Assembly (NCBI RefSeq): GCF_017744555.1
Contig: NZ_JAGIBD010000003.1
Coordinates: 1 to 64,000 of the forward strand
DNA length: 64,000 nt
Origin: Cellulomonas sp.
GTDB taxonomy: Bacteria > Actinomycetota > Actinomycetes > Actinomycetales > Cellulomonadaceae
Reading direction: 5' to 3'
The notes under the pieces are model-generated. The model was not told the DNA's origin, made no database searches, and saw nothing but the letters and a program-made list of their open reading frames with translations. Shown here in pieces: positions 19,871-27,855 of the stretch. The first letter of the stretch is position 1; the number at the start of each line of letters is the position of its first letter. The translations under genes were made by a program, and so were the position numbers.

Positions 19871-20806
19871 TCAGTCGAGCAGGTCGGCGTACAGCACGGT
19901 GGACAGGTAGCGCTCACCGAACGACGGGATGATCGCGACGATGAGCTTGCCGGCGTTCTCCGGGCGCTTCGCGAGCTGCGTCGCGGCGTGCAGGGCGGCG
20001 CCGGACGAGATGCCGACCAGCAGGCCCTCCTCGGCGGCGGCGCGGCGCGCGACGGCGACGGCGGTCTCGGCGTCGACGTCGATGATCTCGTCGTAGATCG
20101 TGGTGTCGAGGATCTCGGGCACGAAGTTGGCGCCGATGCCCTGGATCTTGTGCGGGCCGGGGGCGCCGCCGTTGAGGATCGGCGACTCGGCGGGCTCGAC
20201 GCCGACGATCTTGACGCCCGGCTTGCGCTCCTTGAGCACCTGGCCGACGCCCGTGATCGTGCCGCCCGTGCCGATGCCCGCGACGAGGATGTCGATCTCG
20301 CCGTCCGTGTCCGCCCAGATCTCCTCGGCCGTCGTGCGACGGTGGATCGCGGGGTTGGCCTCGTTGGCGAACTGGCGGGCCAGGATGGCACCCTCGCGCT
20401 CGGCCACGATCTCGTCGGCCTTGTTGACCGCACCCTTCATGCCCTCGGAGCCCGGCGTGAGGATGAGCTCGGCGCCGAACGCACGCAGCAGGGCGCGCCG
20501 CTCCTTCGACATCGTCTCGGGCATCGTCAGGACGACCTTGTAGCCGCGGGCGGCACCGACGAACGCCAGCGCGATGCCCGTGTTGCCCGACGTCGCCTCG
20601 ACGATCGTGCCGCCGGGCTTGAGCTCGCCGGACTCCTCGGCCGCGTCGATGATCGCGACGCCGATGCGGTCCTTGACCGAGTTGGCCGGGTTGTAGAACT
20701 CGAGCTTGCCGACCACGGTGGCGGGGGCGCCGTCCGTGATCTTGTTGATGCGGACGAGCGGGGTGTTGCCGATGAGCGCCGTCGCGTCGTCGTAGATGCG
20801 TGCCAT
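19871..20806 (-). CDS. cysK: Cysteine synthase A (O-acetylserine sulfhydrylase)
   Basis: This 311-residue PLP enzyme forms cysteine from O-acetylserine and sulfide. PLP-binding Lys45 lies in [11 protein letters not shown], the substrate loop is TSGNTGIAL, the phosphate-binding loop is [10 protein letters not shown], and GISSGAA is near the C-terminus. ATG 20806 has AGAGGAA upstream. The transcript has a long leader that includes a Cys-rich small ORF (20992-21066) and a hairpin, which suggests cysteine-responsive attenuation of cysK-cysE. Confidence 0.97.
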   Translation of the reverse strand: MARIYDDATALIGNTPLVRINKITDGAPATVVGKLEFYNPANSVKDRIGVAIIDAAEESGELKPGGTIVEATSGNTGIALAFVGAARGYKVVLTMPETMSKERRALLRAFGAELILTPGSEGMKGAVNKADEIVAEREGAILARQFANEANPAIHRRTTAEEIWADTDGEIDILVAGIGTGGTITGVGQVLKERKPGVKIVGVEPAESPILNGGAPGPHKIQGIGANFVPEILDTTIYDEIIDVDAETAVAVARRAAAEEGLLVGISSGAALHAATQLAKRPENAGKLIVAIIPSFGERYLSTVLYADLLD

Positions 20807-20929
20807 GGTTCCTCTTCGGTCGAGCCGCCGGTGGTCCGACGGCGAGGTGGGGACGTGGTCCTGCTGGGGTCGGGGCACCGCGCGGGTCGCGTGCGGGGCG
20901 ACGTCAGGCGGTGGTGGAGCCGCGGGGCG

Positions 20930-20991
20930 AGCGCTGGCGCACGGGGCGCACCCCGGTCAGGGCATCCTCACGCAGAGGAGCAGCCAGCGCT
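20930..20991 (-). promoter_or_regulatory. Candidate cysteine-responsive attenuator hairpin
   Basis: Directly after the leader-peptide stop codon the transcript contains agcgctggc (20991-20983), paired with gccagcgct (20938-20930), a perfect 9-bp stem. The 44-nt loop contains its own GGGG-tgcg-CCCC hairpin. A ribosome stalled on the Cys codons at the end of the leader peptide would cover or abut the 5' arm. There is no T-run, so the mechanism could be translational or Rho-dependent. The rest of 20807-20929 shows nothing recognisable beyond a GC-rich inverted repeat near 20825-20842. Confidence 0.55.
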
Positions 20992-21066
20992 CTACAGACA
21001 GCGACAACAGGCGCGCACCGCGGGGGCGTGCGAGGCGGAGGCGGCGGTGCTGGTCTGCACGCTCAT
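20992..21066 (-). CDS. Cys-rich leader peptide upstream of cysK (24 codons)
   Basis: The small ORF begins at ATG 21066, with AAGGAGAG just upstream, and reads MSVQTSTAAS... ending ACCRCL-stop. Three of its last five residues are Cys (20, 21 and 23). It is cotranscribed toward cysK, whose start is 185 nt further on, with an inverted repeat beginning at the next nucleotide after the stop. Polycysteine small ORFs that attenuate sulfur-assimilation genes are described in mycobacteria. By analogy the peptide itself is probably not functional and its translation rate senses Cys-tRNA. This is position-based inference; expression has not been shown. Confidence 0.65.
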   Translation of the reverse strand: MSVQTSTAASASHAPAVRACCRCL

Positions 21067-21143
21067 CGCTCTCCTTCGGTGCCGCGGTCCGGTGCTACCA
21101 GGCCGCAGAGGGTCGCTCGGGATCGCGACCGCAGTCGGGCCCG

Positions 21144-21173
21144 ACCGTAGCGTCAACGCGGCCGGTGGTGCAA
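21144..21173 (-). promoter_or_regulatory. Candidate promoter of the cysK leader
   Basis: On the minus strand TTGCAC (21173-21168), an 18-nt spacer and TACGGT (21149-21144) would start transcription near 21137, about 70 nt before the leader peptide. The remaining gap to the GDSL gene (21174-21272) shows no other feature. Confidence 0.35.
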
Positions 21174-21272
21174 AGGTTCCCCGCCTGGTGGACAGCGTGC
21201 GGTGTCCGCCCTGGTCGGGTCGCGTGTCGTGCAGGCGGCCGACGTGCGGCGCGAGTCCGTCGACGCCCGGCC

Positions 21273-21923
21273 TCAGCGGCCGGGAACGCCCACCGCGTCG
21301 AGCCAGGCCTCGGCGAGCAGCCCGAAGCCGGCGGGCGTGGGGTGCACGCCGTCGGACACCCAGTGCGTCGGTCCGGTCCGGACCGCGGCGGCCGCGAACA
21401 GCCCGTCGGCGGGGACGAGCACCGCGCGGTGCTCGGCGGCGAGCCGGCGGACGACGGAGATGCGGGGGTCGAGGTCCTCCCGCCAGCCGTGCTGCGCGGC
21501 GTCGACCGGCACGAGGAACGGCTCGACGAGCACCAGCCGGGCGTCCAGCCGCTCGCGCGCCGCGTCGAGCATCGCGCGCAGGTGCTCCTCGTAGGCGCCG
21601 GTCGACGTCCGGACTCCCGAGTCGTAGCGCCGCCACGTGTCGTTGATGCCGATCAGCACCGACACGACCGTCGGCGAGAGCGCGAGGGCGTCACGCTCCC
21701 AGCGGGCGCGCAGCATGGCCGACGTGTCCCCGCCGACGCCGCGGTTGAGGAAGGTGAGTGCGAGGTCCGGGCGGCGGGCGCCCGCGAGCGCGGCGACGAT
21801 CGCCGCGTAGCCGTGCCCGAGCGACGCGGGGTCGTCGCGGTCGCGTCCCCCGTCGGTCACCGAGTCGCCGGTGAGCAGGACACGGTCGTGGGGCTGCAGG
21901 AACGTCGTCGTCACGTCCCGCAT
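21273..21923 (-). CDS. SGNH/GDSL hydrolase
   Basis: This 216-residue esterase/lipase-type hydrolase has all four SGNH blocks: GDS in LLTGDSVTDGG, Gly in RGVGGDTS, Asn in LIGINDTW, and the Asp/His pair in DGVHPTPAG. There is no signal peptide, so it is intracellular; the substrate is unknown and carbohydrate deacetylation is one possibility. ATG 21923 is only 7 nt from a very stable hairpin (21931-21969), and no good ribosome binding site lies outside that hairpin; GTG 21914 is an alternative start. Confidence 0.85.
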   Translation of the reverse strand: MRDVTTTFLQPHDRVLLTGDSVTDGGRDRDDPASLGHGYAAIVAALAGARRPDLALTFLNRGVGGDTSAMLRARWERDALALSPTVVSVLIGINDTWRRYDSGVRTSTGAYEEHLRAMLDAARERLDARLVLVEPFLVPVDAAQHGWREDLDPRISVVRRLAAEHRAVLVPADGLFAAAAVRTGPTHWVSDGVHPTPAGFGLLAEAWLDAVGVPGR

Positions 21924-21930
21924 CCCATCA

Positions 21931-21969
21931 CGGACGGGCCGGGTCGCGTGGCGCGACCCGGCCCGTCCG
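21931..21969. terminator. Perfect 18-bp hairpin between the PASTA lipoprotein and GDSL genes
   Basis: cggacgggccgggtcgcg, a 3-nt loop (tgg) and its exact complement start 18 nt after the lipoprotein stop. It should act as a terminator for that gene. It is also the immediate 5' context of the GDSL start codon and could hide its translation start if transcription reads through. Confidence 0.75.
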
Positions 21970-21987
21970 CACGAGCTCAGAGCGTGA

Positions 21988-22359
21988 TCAGGACGCCGGG
22001 TCGTCCGTCTTGCGGACGGTGAGCACGACGGTGCTGCCGGCGTCGACCGTGCCGGACGTCGGGTCCTGCGAGACGACGACCCACAGGGTCGGGTCGTCGA
22101 TCGTGCGGCCCTGGCCGGTCGCGTCGGTGGTCTCGACCGTGAGCCCGCGGGCCTCGAGCGTCTCCTGCGCCGTGCCGAGCAGCAGGTGCGTCTGGTCGAT
22201 GACCTCGACCTGGCCCGAGTCGGTGGTGACCTGCGCGTCGGCCGTGGTCTCGGCGGGCGACGACTCGTCACCGGAGCCGGAGTCGGAGCAGCCCGCGAGC
22301 AGCGCGGCGGCCGCGGCGAGCGTCACGACGAGACCGGCACGGGTGATGGACAGCTTCAT
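21988..22359 (-). CDS. PASTA-domain lipoprotein
   Basis: This 123-residue exported protein has a signal peptide ending in the lipobox LLAGC (Cys about residue 23), an acidic Ser/Thr/Glu linker, and one PASTA-like domain (LLLGTAQETLEARGLTVETTDA, WVVVSQDPTSGTVDAGSTVVLTV). PASTA domains bind peptidoglycan fragments or beta-lactams in PknB kinases and PBPs; a single one on a lipoprotein suggests cell-wall contact. ATG 22359 follows AGGGGGG. Upstream, 22360-22588 holds no recognisable gene. Confidence 0.82.
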   Translation of the reverse strand: MKLSITRAGLVVTLAAAAALLAGCSDSGSGDESSPAETTADAQVTTDSGQVEVIDQTHLLLGTAQETLEARGLTVETTDATGQGRTIDDPTLWVVVSQDPTSGTVDAGSTVVLTVRKTDDPAS

Positions 22360-22588
22360 GGCGGAGCCCCCCTGAGGAGATCGGTGCGGAATGCCTCCGG
22401 GTCGTGACGACCACGGGGTGCGGGCGATGCCCGCGACGGCCGCACGACGTCGCTGTGCGGCACGGTCGACCGTAGTCGCGACCTCTGACACGAGTCGCGC
22501 CCATTACGGGCGCGGCAGGGCAGAACGGACTGGGTCGTCCGTCACACCTGCGGGAACACGGCAGGGCGTGGGCCGGGCGCCGCCGGGT

Positions 22589-23338
22589 TCAGGCGTCGGA
22601 GAGGTCGGCGTGGAGGCCGACGCCGGCCGCCGCGGTCGCGATCGTGACGTCGAACAGCGCGCCGTAGTCGTCGGCGAACCGGTGCAGGTGCCCGAACAGC
22701 TCGGCGGAGATCGCGCCGAGCAGCGAGCAGAACAGGGTGGCGGACCGGGAGGCGATCCGGAGCACGTCGTCGGACACGGGACCGAGCGCCCCGCCCACGA
22801 CCGCGACGACGGCCGGGGTGACGCGTCCGTGGGGGTCGAAGTCCGGGCCGGCCGGGGCGAGCGTGCCCTCCTCGGCCGCCTGCTGCAGCACGCTGACGAT
22901 GACGCCCCACATCCGCAGCGCGGAGGGGACGGTGTCGTCGGGCGCGCGGTAGCCGCGCACGGGCGTGCCGTAGATGAGCTCGTACGCGTACGGCTGGGCC
23001 AGCGCCCATCCGCGGACCGCGCGGGCGACCTCGAGCCAGGTCCGTGCCGGGTCGGCGCCGCGCGCCCGCGCGTCGGCGGCGGCCTGCTCCGCGACCGCGC
23101 CGACGGCGTCGTACGTCTCGATGATCAGCAGCGTGAGCAGCGCGTCGCGCGACTCGACGTAGCGGTAGACGGCCGAGGACGCGACGCCGAGGTCGCGGGC
23201 GACGGCACGCAGCGACAGCTCGGCGGCGCCGTCGGCCTCGAGCCGGGCGCGCGCGGCGTCGAGCAGCTCGGCCTTGACCTGGGCCCGGGCGCGCTCGCGG
23301 GCGGTCGCGGGGACGGACGGCACCTCGGTGGTCGACAT
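22589..23338 (-). CDS. TetR/AcrR-family regulator
   Basis: This 249-residue repressor has an N-terminal helix-turn-helix (LLDAARARLEADGAAELSL, VARDLGVASSAVYRYVESRDAL) and a TetR_C_33-like C-terminal domain (WALAQPYAYELIYGTPVRGY). It is divergent from an NAD(P)-binding oxidoreductase gene, with three copies of GAGCANTGCTC in the intervening 145 bp, so it probably represses that gene and itself. ATG 23338 begins the typical basic N-terminus. Confidence 0.9.
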   Translation of the reverse strand: MSTTEVPSVPATARERARAQVKAELLDAARARLEADGAAELSLRAVARDLGVASSAVYRYVESRDALLTLLIIETYDAVGAVAEQAAADARARGADPARTWLEVARAVRGWALAQPYAYELIYGTPVRGYRAPDDTVPSALRMWGVIVSVLQQAAEEGTLAPAGPDFDPHGRVTPAVVAVVGGALGPVSDDVLRIASRSATLFCSLLGAISAELFGHLHRFADDYGALFDVTIATAAAGVGLHADLSDA

Positions 23339-23391
23339 GCGCCCAGTGTGCACCGCCGACGCCCCGAATGCAGAGCGCCGATCTCGTGTCG

Positions 23392-23456
23392 GAGCACTGC
23401 TCTTGCGTCGCGCGACAACAGCGTGCGAGCATTGCTCACAACAGAGAGCAGTGCTC
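23392..23456. promoter_or_regulatory. Three-copy palindromic operator GAGCANTGCTC
   Basis: Three 11-bp perfect palindromes that differ only at the central base: GAGCACTGCTC (23392-23402), GAGCATTGCTC (23427-23437) and GAGCAGTGCTC (23446-23456). They fill the divergent promoter region, with centres 35 and 19 bp apart. They are the likely binding sites of the adjacent TetR protein. Confidence 0.75.
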
Positions 23457-23483
23457 GCATCTGGACACCAGGGAGATCGGCTC

Positions 23484-24428
23484 ATGGCTCGTCACGTGGT
23501 CCTCGGCAAGGGAGCGGTCGGCTCGACGCTCGTGCAGCTGCTCGTCGAGCGGGGGGAGTCGGTGCTCGTCCTCAGCCGTTCGGGCGGTCCGGCACGCGCG
23601 GACCGCAGCGTCGAGCACGCGGCCGTCGACGTCCCCGACGGAGCCGCGCTCGCGCAGGCGGCGAGCGGCGCCGACGTGATCTACAACTGCGTCAACCCCG
23701 CCTACCACCGCTGGGTCACGGACTGGCCGCCGCTCATCACGGGTGCGCTCGACGCCGCGGCCGCGACGGGTGCGGTGCTCGTCACCGCCGGCAACCTCTA
23801 CGGGTACGGCACGCACGGCACGGTCATGACCGAGGACCTGCCCCTGCGCGCGACCGAGTCGAAGGGCGCCGCCCGCGCGGCCGTGTGGCACGAGGCCGAG
23901 CGCCGGCACCGCAGCGGCGAGCTGCGCGCGACCGAGGTCCGCGGCGCGGACTACCTCGGCCCGCTCGCCGACTCGCAGGCGCACGCCGGGCCGCGGTTCC
24001 TCGACCCGCTGCTCGCCGGGAAGGTCGTGCGCACGCTCGTCGCGGTCGACCAGCCGCACAGCTGGACGTACCTGCCCGACTTCGCGCGCGCGATGGTCGC
24101 CGCGGGCGCGACGCCGGAGGCGTGGGGCAGCGCGTGGCACGTGCCGACGGCCGAGGCGCTCACGTTTCGCGACCTCGCCCGCCGGTTCGCTGCCGCGGGG
24201 GGCGCGCCCGAGCCCCGTGTCCGTCCGCTGCCGTCGGCGGCCGTCCGGGCGCTGGGTCTGGTCTCGCCGCTGATCCGCGAGGTCGCCGCCGTGAGCGACC
24301 ACTTCTCCGAGCCGTTCGTCATGGGCACGGCCGCGTCGGAGCGTGTGCTGGGCACGACCGCGACGCCGTGGCCGACCGTGGTCGCCGAGACGCTCGCGGC
24401 TCGGAACGCTGCTCGAGCGGCGGTCTGA
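23484..24428 (+). CDS. NAD-dependent epimerase/dehydratase-family protein
   Basis: This 314-residue Rossmann protein is of the extended/atypical SDR type. It has the nucleotide-binding VLGKGAVGSTLVQLL (GxGxxG), GNLYGYG near the catalytic region and ATEVRGADYLGP. The usual YxxxK is not evident, which suggests an atypical SDR that may bind NADPH without classical catalysis. It is under apparent control of the divergent TetR repressor. The substrate is unknown. Confidence 0.82.
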   Translation: MARHVVLGKGAVGSTLVQLLVERGESVLVLSRSGGPARADRSVEHAAVDVPDGAALAQAASGADVIYNCVNPAYHRWVTDWPPLITGALDAAAATGAVLVTAGNLYGYGTHGTVMTEDLPLRATESKGAARAAVWHEAERRHRSGELRATEVRGADYLGPLADSQAHAGPRFLDPLLAGKVVRTLVAVDQPHSWTYLPDFARAMVAAGATPEAWGSAWHVPTAEALTFRDLARRFAAAGGAPEPRVRPLPSAAVRALGLVSPLIREVAAVSDHFSEPFVMGTAASERVLGTTATPWPTVVAETLAARNAARAAV

Positions 24429-24440
24429 TCCCGGCGGCCC

Positions 24441-24989
24441 TCAGCGGTGCGCGGCCCACTCCTCGGCCAGGACCGACCAGACCTCCGAGTCCTGCCGCGC
24501 CCCGCCGAGCACGTACGCCGACCGCATCGTCCCCTCGTGCGTCATGCCCAACCGGCGCGCGACCGCCCGGCTGGACTCGTTCCTCGGGTCGGTGCGCCAC
24601 TCGACCCGGACCATGCCGCGCTCGTCGAACGCCCAGTCGAGGACGTACCGGCACGCGGCCGTCACGAGGCCCCGGCCCTGCGCCTCGGGCACGAGCCACA
24701 CGCCGAGCTCGCACGTGCGGGTCGCGGTGTCGAACGCCGGGAAGACGACGCCTCCGACGAGCTTCCCGCGCTGCCAGATGCCGTAGTTGTGGCACGAGTC
24801 CTCGGCGTGCCGGACCGCGAGGCGGCGCAGGTGCTCGCGTGCGGACGCGACGTCCGTCACCGAGTGGGCGAACGGGATCCACGGCGCAAGGTGCTCACGG
24901 GCGTGCGACACGGCGGCCGCGAACTGCTCGGCGTGCCAGGGCTCGAGCTGCCCGAGCTCGGCGCCGTCGTGCAAGGGGTGTCGCAGCAC
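24441..24989 (-). CDS. GNAT-family N-acetyltransferase (RimJ/RimL-like)
   Basis: This 182-residue single-domain acetyltransferase resembles RimJ/RimL: LRHPLHDGAELGQLEPWHAEQF at the start, ELGVWLVPEAQGRGLVTAACRYVLDWAF as the acetyl-CoA segment, and EWRTDPRNESSRAVARRLGM. It likely acetylates a protein N-terminus or small amine; the substrate is not determinable. GTG 24989 has AGGAGG at good spacing. It is convergent with the preceding oxidoreductase gene, 12 nt apart. Confidence 0.87.
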   Translation of the reverse strand: MLRHPLHDGAELGQLEPWHAEQFAAAVSHAREHLAPWIPFAHSVTDVASAREHLRRLAVRHAEDSCHNYGIWQRGKLVGGVVFPAFDTATRTCELGVWLVPEAQGRGLVTAACRYVLDWAFDERGMVRVEWRTDPRNESSRAVARRLGMTHEGTMRSAYVLGGARQDSEVWSVLAEEWAAHR

Positions 24990-25077
24990 GTGACCTCCTG
25001 TCCGCCGGGCCGGGGGGGCCCGGCCACCAGTGTCGCGGTTCGTGGGCCGCGGCGACGCGGCGGCGGGTGTGACGCGG

Positions 25078-25083
25078 CATGAT
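25078..25083 (+). promoter_or_regulatory. Candidate leaderless -10 box for the DUF488 gene
   Basis: CATGAT ends 6 nt before ATG 25090. No Shine-Dalgarno sequence is seen. Confidence 0.35.
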
Positions 25084-25089
25084 CGGCGG

Positions 25090-25446
25090 ATGGGGCCGGT
25101 GCGTGCGGGGCGCGTCTACGACGAGCCGCGGCCCGACGACGGCCGTCGCGTGCTCGTCGACCGGCTGTGGCCGCGCGGCCTGCGCAAGGACGACGCGCGG
25201 ATCGACGACTGGCCGCGCGAGCTCACGCCCAGCACCGGGCTGCGGCAGTGGTACCACGCGCATCCCGACGCGTTCGACGAGTTCCGGCAGCGGTACCTCA
25301 CCGAGCTGGACGAGCCCGTGGCCGTCGAGGCGCTCGACCGGGTGCGGAGCGCGGCGTCGGCCCGCGACGTGACCCTGCTGACCGCGACCCGCTCGCTCGA
25401 CGCGAGCCACGTCACGGTGCTGCTGGAGGTCCTCGGGTCGTCGTGA
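25090..25446 (+). CDS. DUF488-family protein
   Basis: This 118-residue protein has the compact DUF488 pattern: VYDEPRPDDGRRVLVDRLWPRG, WYHAHPDAFDEFRQRYLTEL and a TLLTAT strand near the end. The family is small, cytosolic and uncharacterised. It is convergent with the large membrane glycosyltransferase gene with only a 4-nt gap. Confidence 0.88.
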   Translation: MGPVRAGRVYDEPRPDDGRRVLVDRLWPRGLRKDDARIDDWPRELTPSTGLRQWYHAHPDAFDEFRQRYLTELDEPVAVEALDRVRSAASARDVTLLTATRSLDASHVTVLLEVLGSS

Positions 25447-25450
25447 CGCC

Positions 25451-26953
25451 TCACGACGACGGCGCTCGGGCGTCCGCGGCCGTCGGGGGCAGCAGCAGGC
25501 GGACCCCGCCGCTGCGGACCACCGTGCGCATGCCCGCGAGCGCGTGCGCGGTGGTCGCGTCGAACCCGTCACCGTGCCCTCGGGCCAGCACCGTGGCGGA
25601 CCCCGACAGCAGGTAGGACCGCGCGTACCGCTGCCACGCCATGTTGTGGACCCGCGGGACAGGCCGGCCACGCGCGTCGCGAGTCCCCACGTCGTAGGTC
25701 CGGCCCGACACGTCGACGGGGACGGGGCAGCGGGCCGCGAGGTCGCGCGACAGCACGTCGAGCAGCGCGAGGGTCGCGGGCGAGTCGGACTCGACGCAGC
25801 CTGCCGACGGCAGGTGGGCTCGGATCTGCGCGGCGGGGAACACCGTCGGCGGTACCGCCCGGAGGTCGGGCACGACGAGCGAGGCGGCAGCGCAGACGGC
25901 GACGCCGGCCGTGACCCACCCAGGTGCCGGGACGAGCGACGCGCCCGCCGCGAGCACGAGGGTGATCGCCGCGGTGGCGTACGCCGCGTAGTGCGGCAGC
26001 CAGGACGGGGCCGCGAGCAGCACCGCGACCTGGGCGACCGCCATCGCGACCCACAGCCGGCCCCGACGCGCCCGCCACGCCGCGGCGCCGGCCACGACGA
26101 CGACCATGACGCCGAGCGCAGCGGCGAGCGCACCTGCGGGGCGCGGCAGGGTCGGGTCGGCGCCGACGACGCCCGCGAGCCGCTCGGCAGGCCCGACCGG
26201 GTACCGCGGCCGGCCGAGCTGGTCGGTCACCACCATCCGGAGCATGCGCGGCCCGGCCGCGACGGCGAACGGCACGACGACCAGCGCCGCGGCGGCGGCG
26301 GCCCCGGCGGCGACCCGGAGTGCCACGCGCCGGCCGCGCACGACGAGCTGCCAGCCGAGCACCACGACGAGCGGAACGACGTCCCAGATCTTCACCGTCA
26401 CGCCGAGCCCGAGCACCGCGCCGCCCGCCCACGGCACCCAGGCGGGTGCCCGGGCCTCCGCCGCGCGCACGAGCAGCAGCACACCGCCGAGGAGCGTGAG
26501 CGTGCCGAGCGGTTCGAGCAGCGTGAGCCGGTCCGCGAGGCCCGCGGCCGGCGACAGCGCGTAGACGACCCCGCCGACGACCGCGGCGGTCGGTCCCCAG
26601 CGACGGGCGACCCGCGCGACGAGGACCGCGTTGAGGGCGCCGACCAGCACGAACGCGACCCGAGCCGTCGCGAGGGCCGTCGCGTCGTCCGTCCAGCGCG
26701 CGAGCAGCGCGAACGGGCTGAGCGCCACGACGATGCCGGGCGGGTGCAGCAGCAGGAAATCCCGGTACGGCACGCGTCCGTGCACGAACGACATCGCCGC
26801 GGCGAAGTACACGCCGTCGTCGTACCCGTGGTAGCCGCGCAGCCCCGTCGTGCCGCCGAGCAGCCCCCACCGCACGGCGACCGCGAGCGCTGCGACCCCC
26901 ACGGTCGGGGCCGGACCGAGGCGCCGGACCGGAGGGGCGGTCGTCGACCCCAT
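25451..26953 (-). CDS. GT-C-type membrane glycosyltransferase (GT39/GT87-like)
   Basis: This 500-residue polytopic protein has about ten hydrophobic segments. An acidic motif follows the first one (GYDDGVYFAAAMSFVHG), as in polyprenyl-phosphate-dependent GT-C transferases, and LLLHPPGIVVALSPF follows. The last ~130 residues are extracytoplasmic and include two Cys (SAGCVESD, AARCPVPV) that may pair. It probably transfers mannose or arabinose from a lipid carrier to a cell-envelope glycan or protein. It is monocistronic. Confidence 0.78.
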   Translation of the reverse strand: MGSTTAPPVRRLGPAPTVGVAALAVAVRWGLLGGTTGLRGYHGYDDGVYFAAAMSFVHGRVPYRDFLLLHPPGIVVALSPFALLARWTDDATALATARVAFVLVGALNAVLVARVARRWGPTAAVVGGVVYALSPAAGLADRLTLLEPLGTLTLLGGVLLLVRAAEARAPAWVPWAGGAVLGLGVTVKIWDVVPLVVVLGWQLVVRGRRVALRVAAGAAAAAALVVVPFAVAAGPRMLRMVVTDQLGRPRYPVGPAERLAGVVGADPTLPRPAGALAAALGVMVVVVAGAAAWRARRGRLWVAMAVAQVAVLLAAPSWLPHYAAYATAAITLVLAAGASLVPAPGWVTAGVAVCAAASLVVPDLRAVPPTVFPAAQIRAHLPSAGCVESDSPATLALLDVLSRDLAARCPVPVDVSGRTYDVGTRDARGRPVPRVHNMAWQRYARSYLLSGSATVLARGHGDGFDATTAHALAGMRTVVRSGGVRLLLPPTAADARAPSS

Positions 26954-27101
26954 CGAGTCAGCGTCCCGCACCCGCCTGAAGATCGCCTGAGAGCCGCGGC
27001 CCGGCGTCCGGGTGCACGGCTGGCTGCGGCGGTCGGCGTCGTCGTGCGACCCGTCCGCCTGCGAACGGCGATCGACGGCCCAGCCAGAGGAAGGAGCGCG
27101 G

Positions 27102-27107
27102 TAGTTT
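27102..27107 (+). promoter_or_regulatory. Candidate leaderless -10 box for the PPTase gene
   Basis: TAGTTT ends 7 nt before GTG 27115. An AAGGAG at 27090 is too far upstream to serve this start. Confidence 0.45.
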
Positions 27108-27114
27108 CGCCGGC

Positions 27115-27855
27115 GTGCGCCCCGGCCCTCTCGTCGTCCCCGAGCGGGAGGACCTGGTCGTCGCACGGCTCGCCGCGGGTACGGCGCACGCGGTCGTGCT
27201 GCGCGTGCCGGGCGTCGACGACGAGCGTGGCCCGTTGCCTGACGTGCTGGACGACGCCGAGCGTGCGCGGCTCGTGCGGTTCCGTCTCGTGCCCGACCGA
27301 GCGCGGTACCACGCCGCTCATGCGGCCCTGCGGTTGGTGTTCGGCGCGCTGCTCGACGCGGATCCCCGTGCGCTGCGGTTCGGTCGCGCGCGCGTGCCCG
27401 GGAGCGAGGGCGGGCTCGGGCGGCCCGTCCTGGTCGGAGGCCTCGGGATCGCGCGAGCTCCTGCGCCCGCCGACGACGGACCCGCGGTCGAGTTCTCGCT
27501 CTCGCACGGCGGGGGGCTCGTGGCGATCGCTGTTGCCGGACGCGGCGTGCCCGTCGGAGTCGACGTCGAGCCAGTCGACCCCGACGCGCTCGCGGTGGTC
27601 CCGCGGCTGCACCCGCACGAGCGGCGCCACGTCGAGCAGACCCCGCACGACGACCGTCCGGCGGCGTTCACCCGCCTCTGGACCCGCAAGGAGGCCTACG
27701 TCAAGGCCGTCGGCACGGGGTTGCGAGGCGCGCTCGACGCCGACGACCTCACCGTGGACCCGCCGGGCTGGACGGTCGTGGACCGGGCCGTCCCGGGTCA
27801 CACCGCCGCGCTGGCCGCCCCCACCGGCTCCGCCTCGAGCGTGACCGAGGCCTGA
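27115..27855 (+). CDS. 4'-phosphopantetheinyl transferase (Sfp type)
   Basis: This 246-residue enzyme moves phosphopantetheine from CoA to carrier proteins. It shows FSLSHGGGLVAIAV, the Mg-binding GVDVEPVD and WTRKEAYVKAVGTGL. It lies at the edge of the AvrD/ACP gene block and is the natural activator of the carrier protein at 33026-33307, a role inferred from position. Its 3' end overlaps the convergent regulator gene by 58 bp, and the sequence after the last motif ends normally, so it is not obviously truncated. Confidence 0.88.
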   Translation: MRPGPLVVPEREDLVVARLAAGTAHAVVLRVPGVDDERGPLPDVLDDAERARLVRFRLVPDRARYHAAHAALRLVFGALLDADPRALRFGRARVPGSEGGLGRPVLVGGLGIARAPAPADDGPAVEFSLSHGGGLVAIAVAGRGVPVGVDVEPVDPDALAVVPRLHPHERRHVEQTPHDDRPAAFTRLWTRKEAYVKAVGTGLRGALDADDLTVDPPGWTVVDRAVPGHTAALAAPTGSASSVTEA

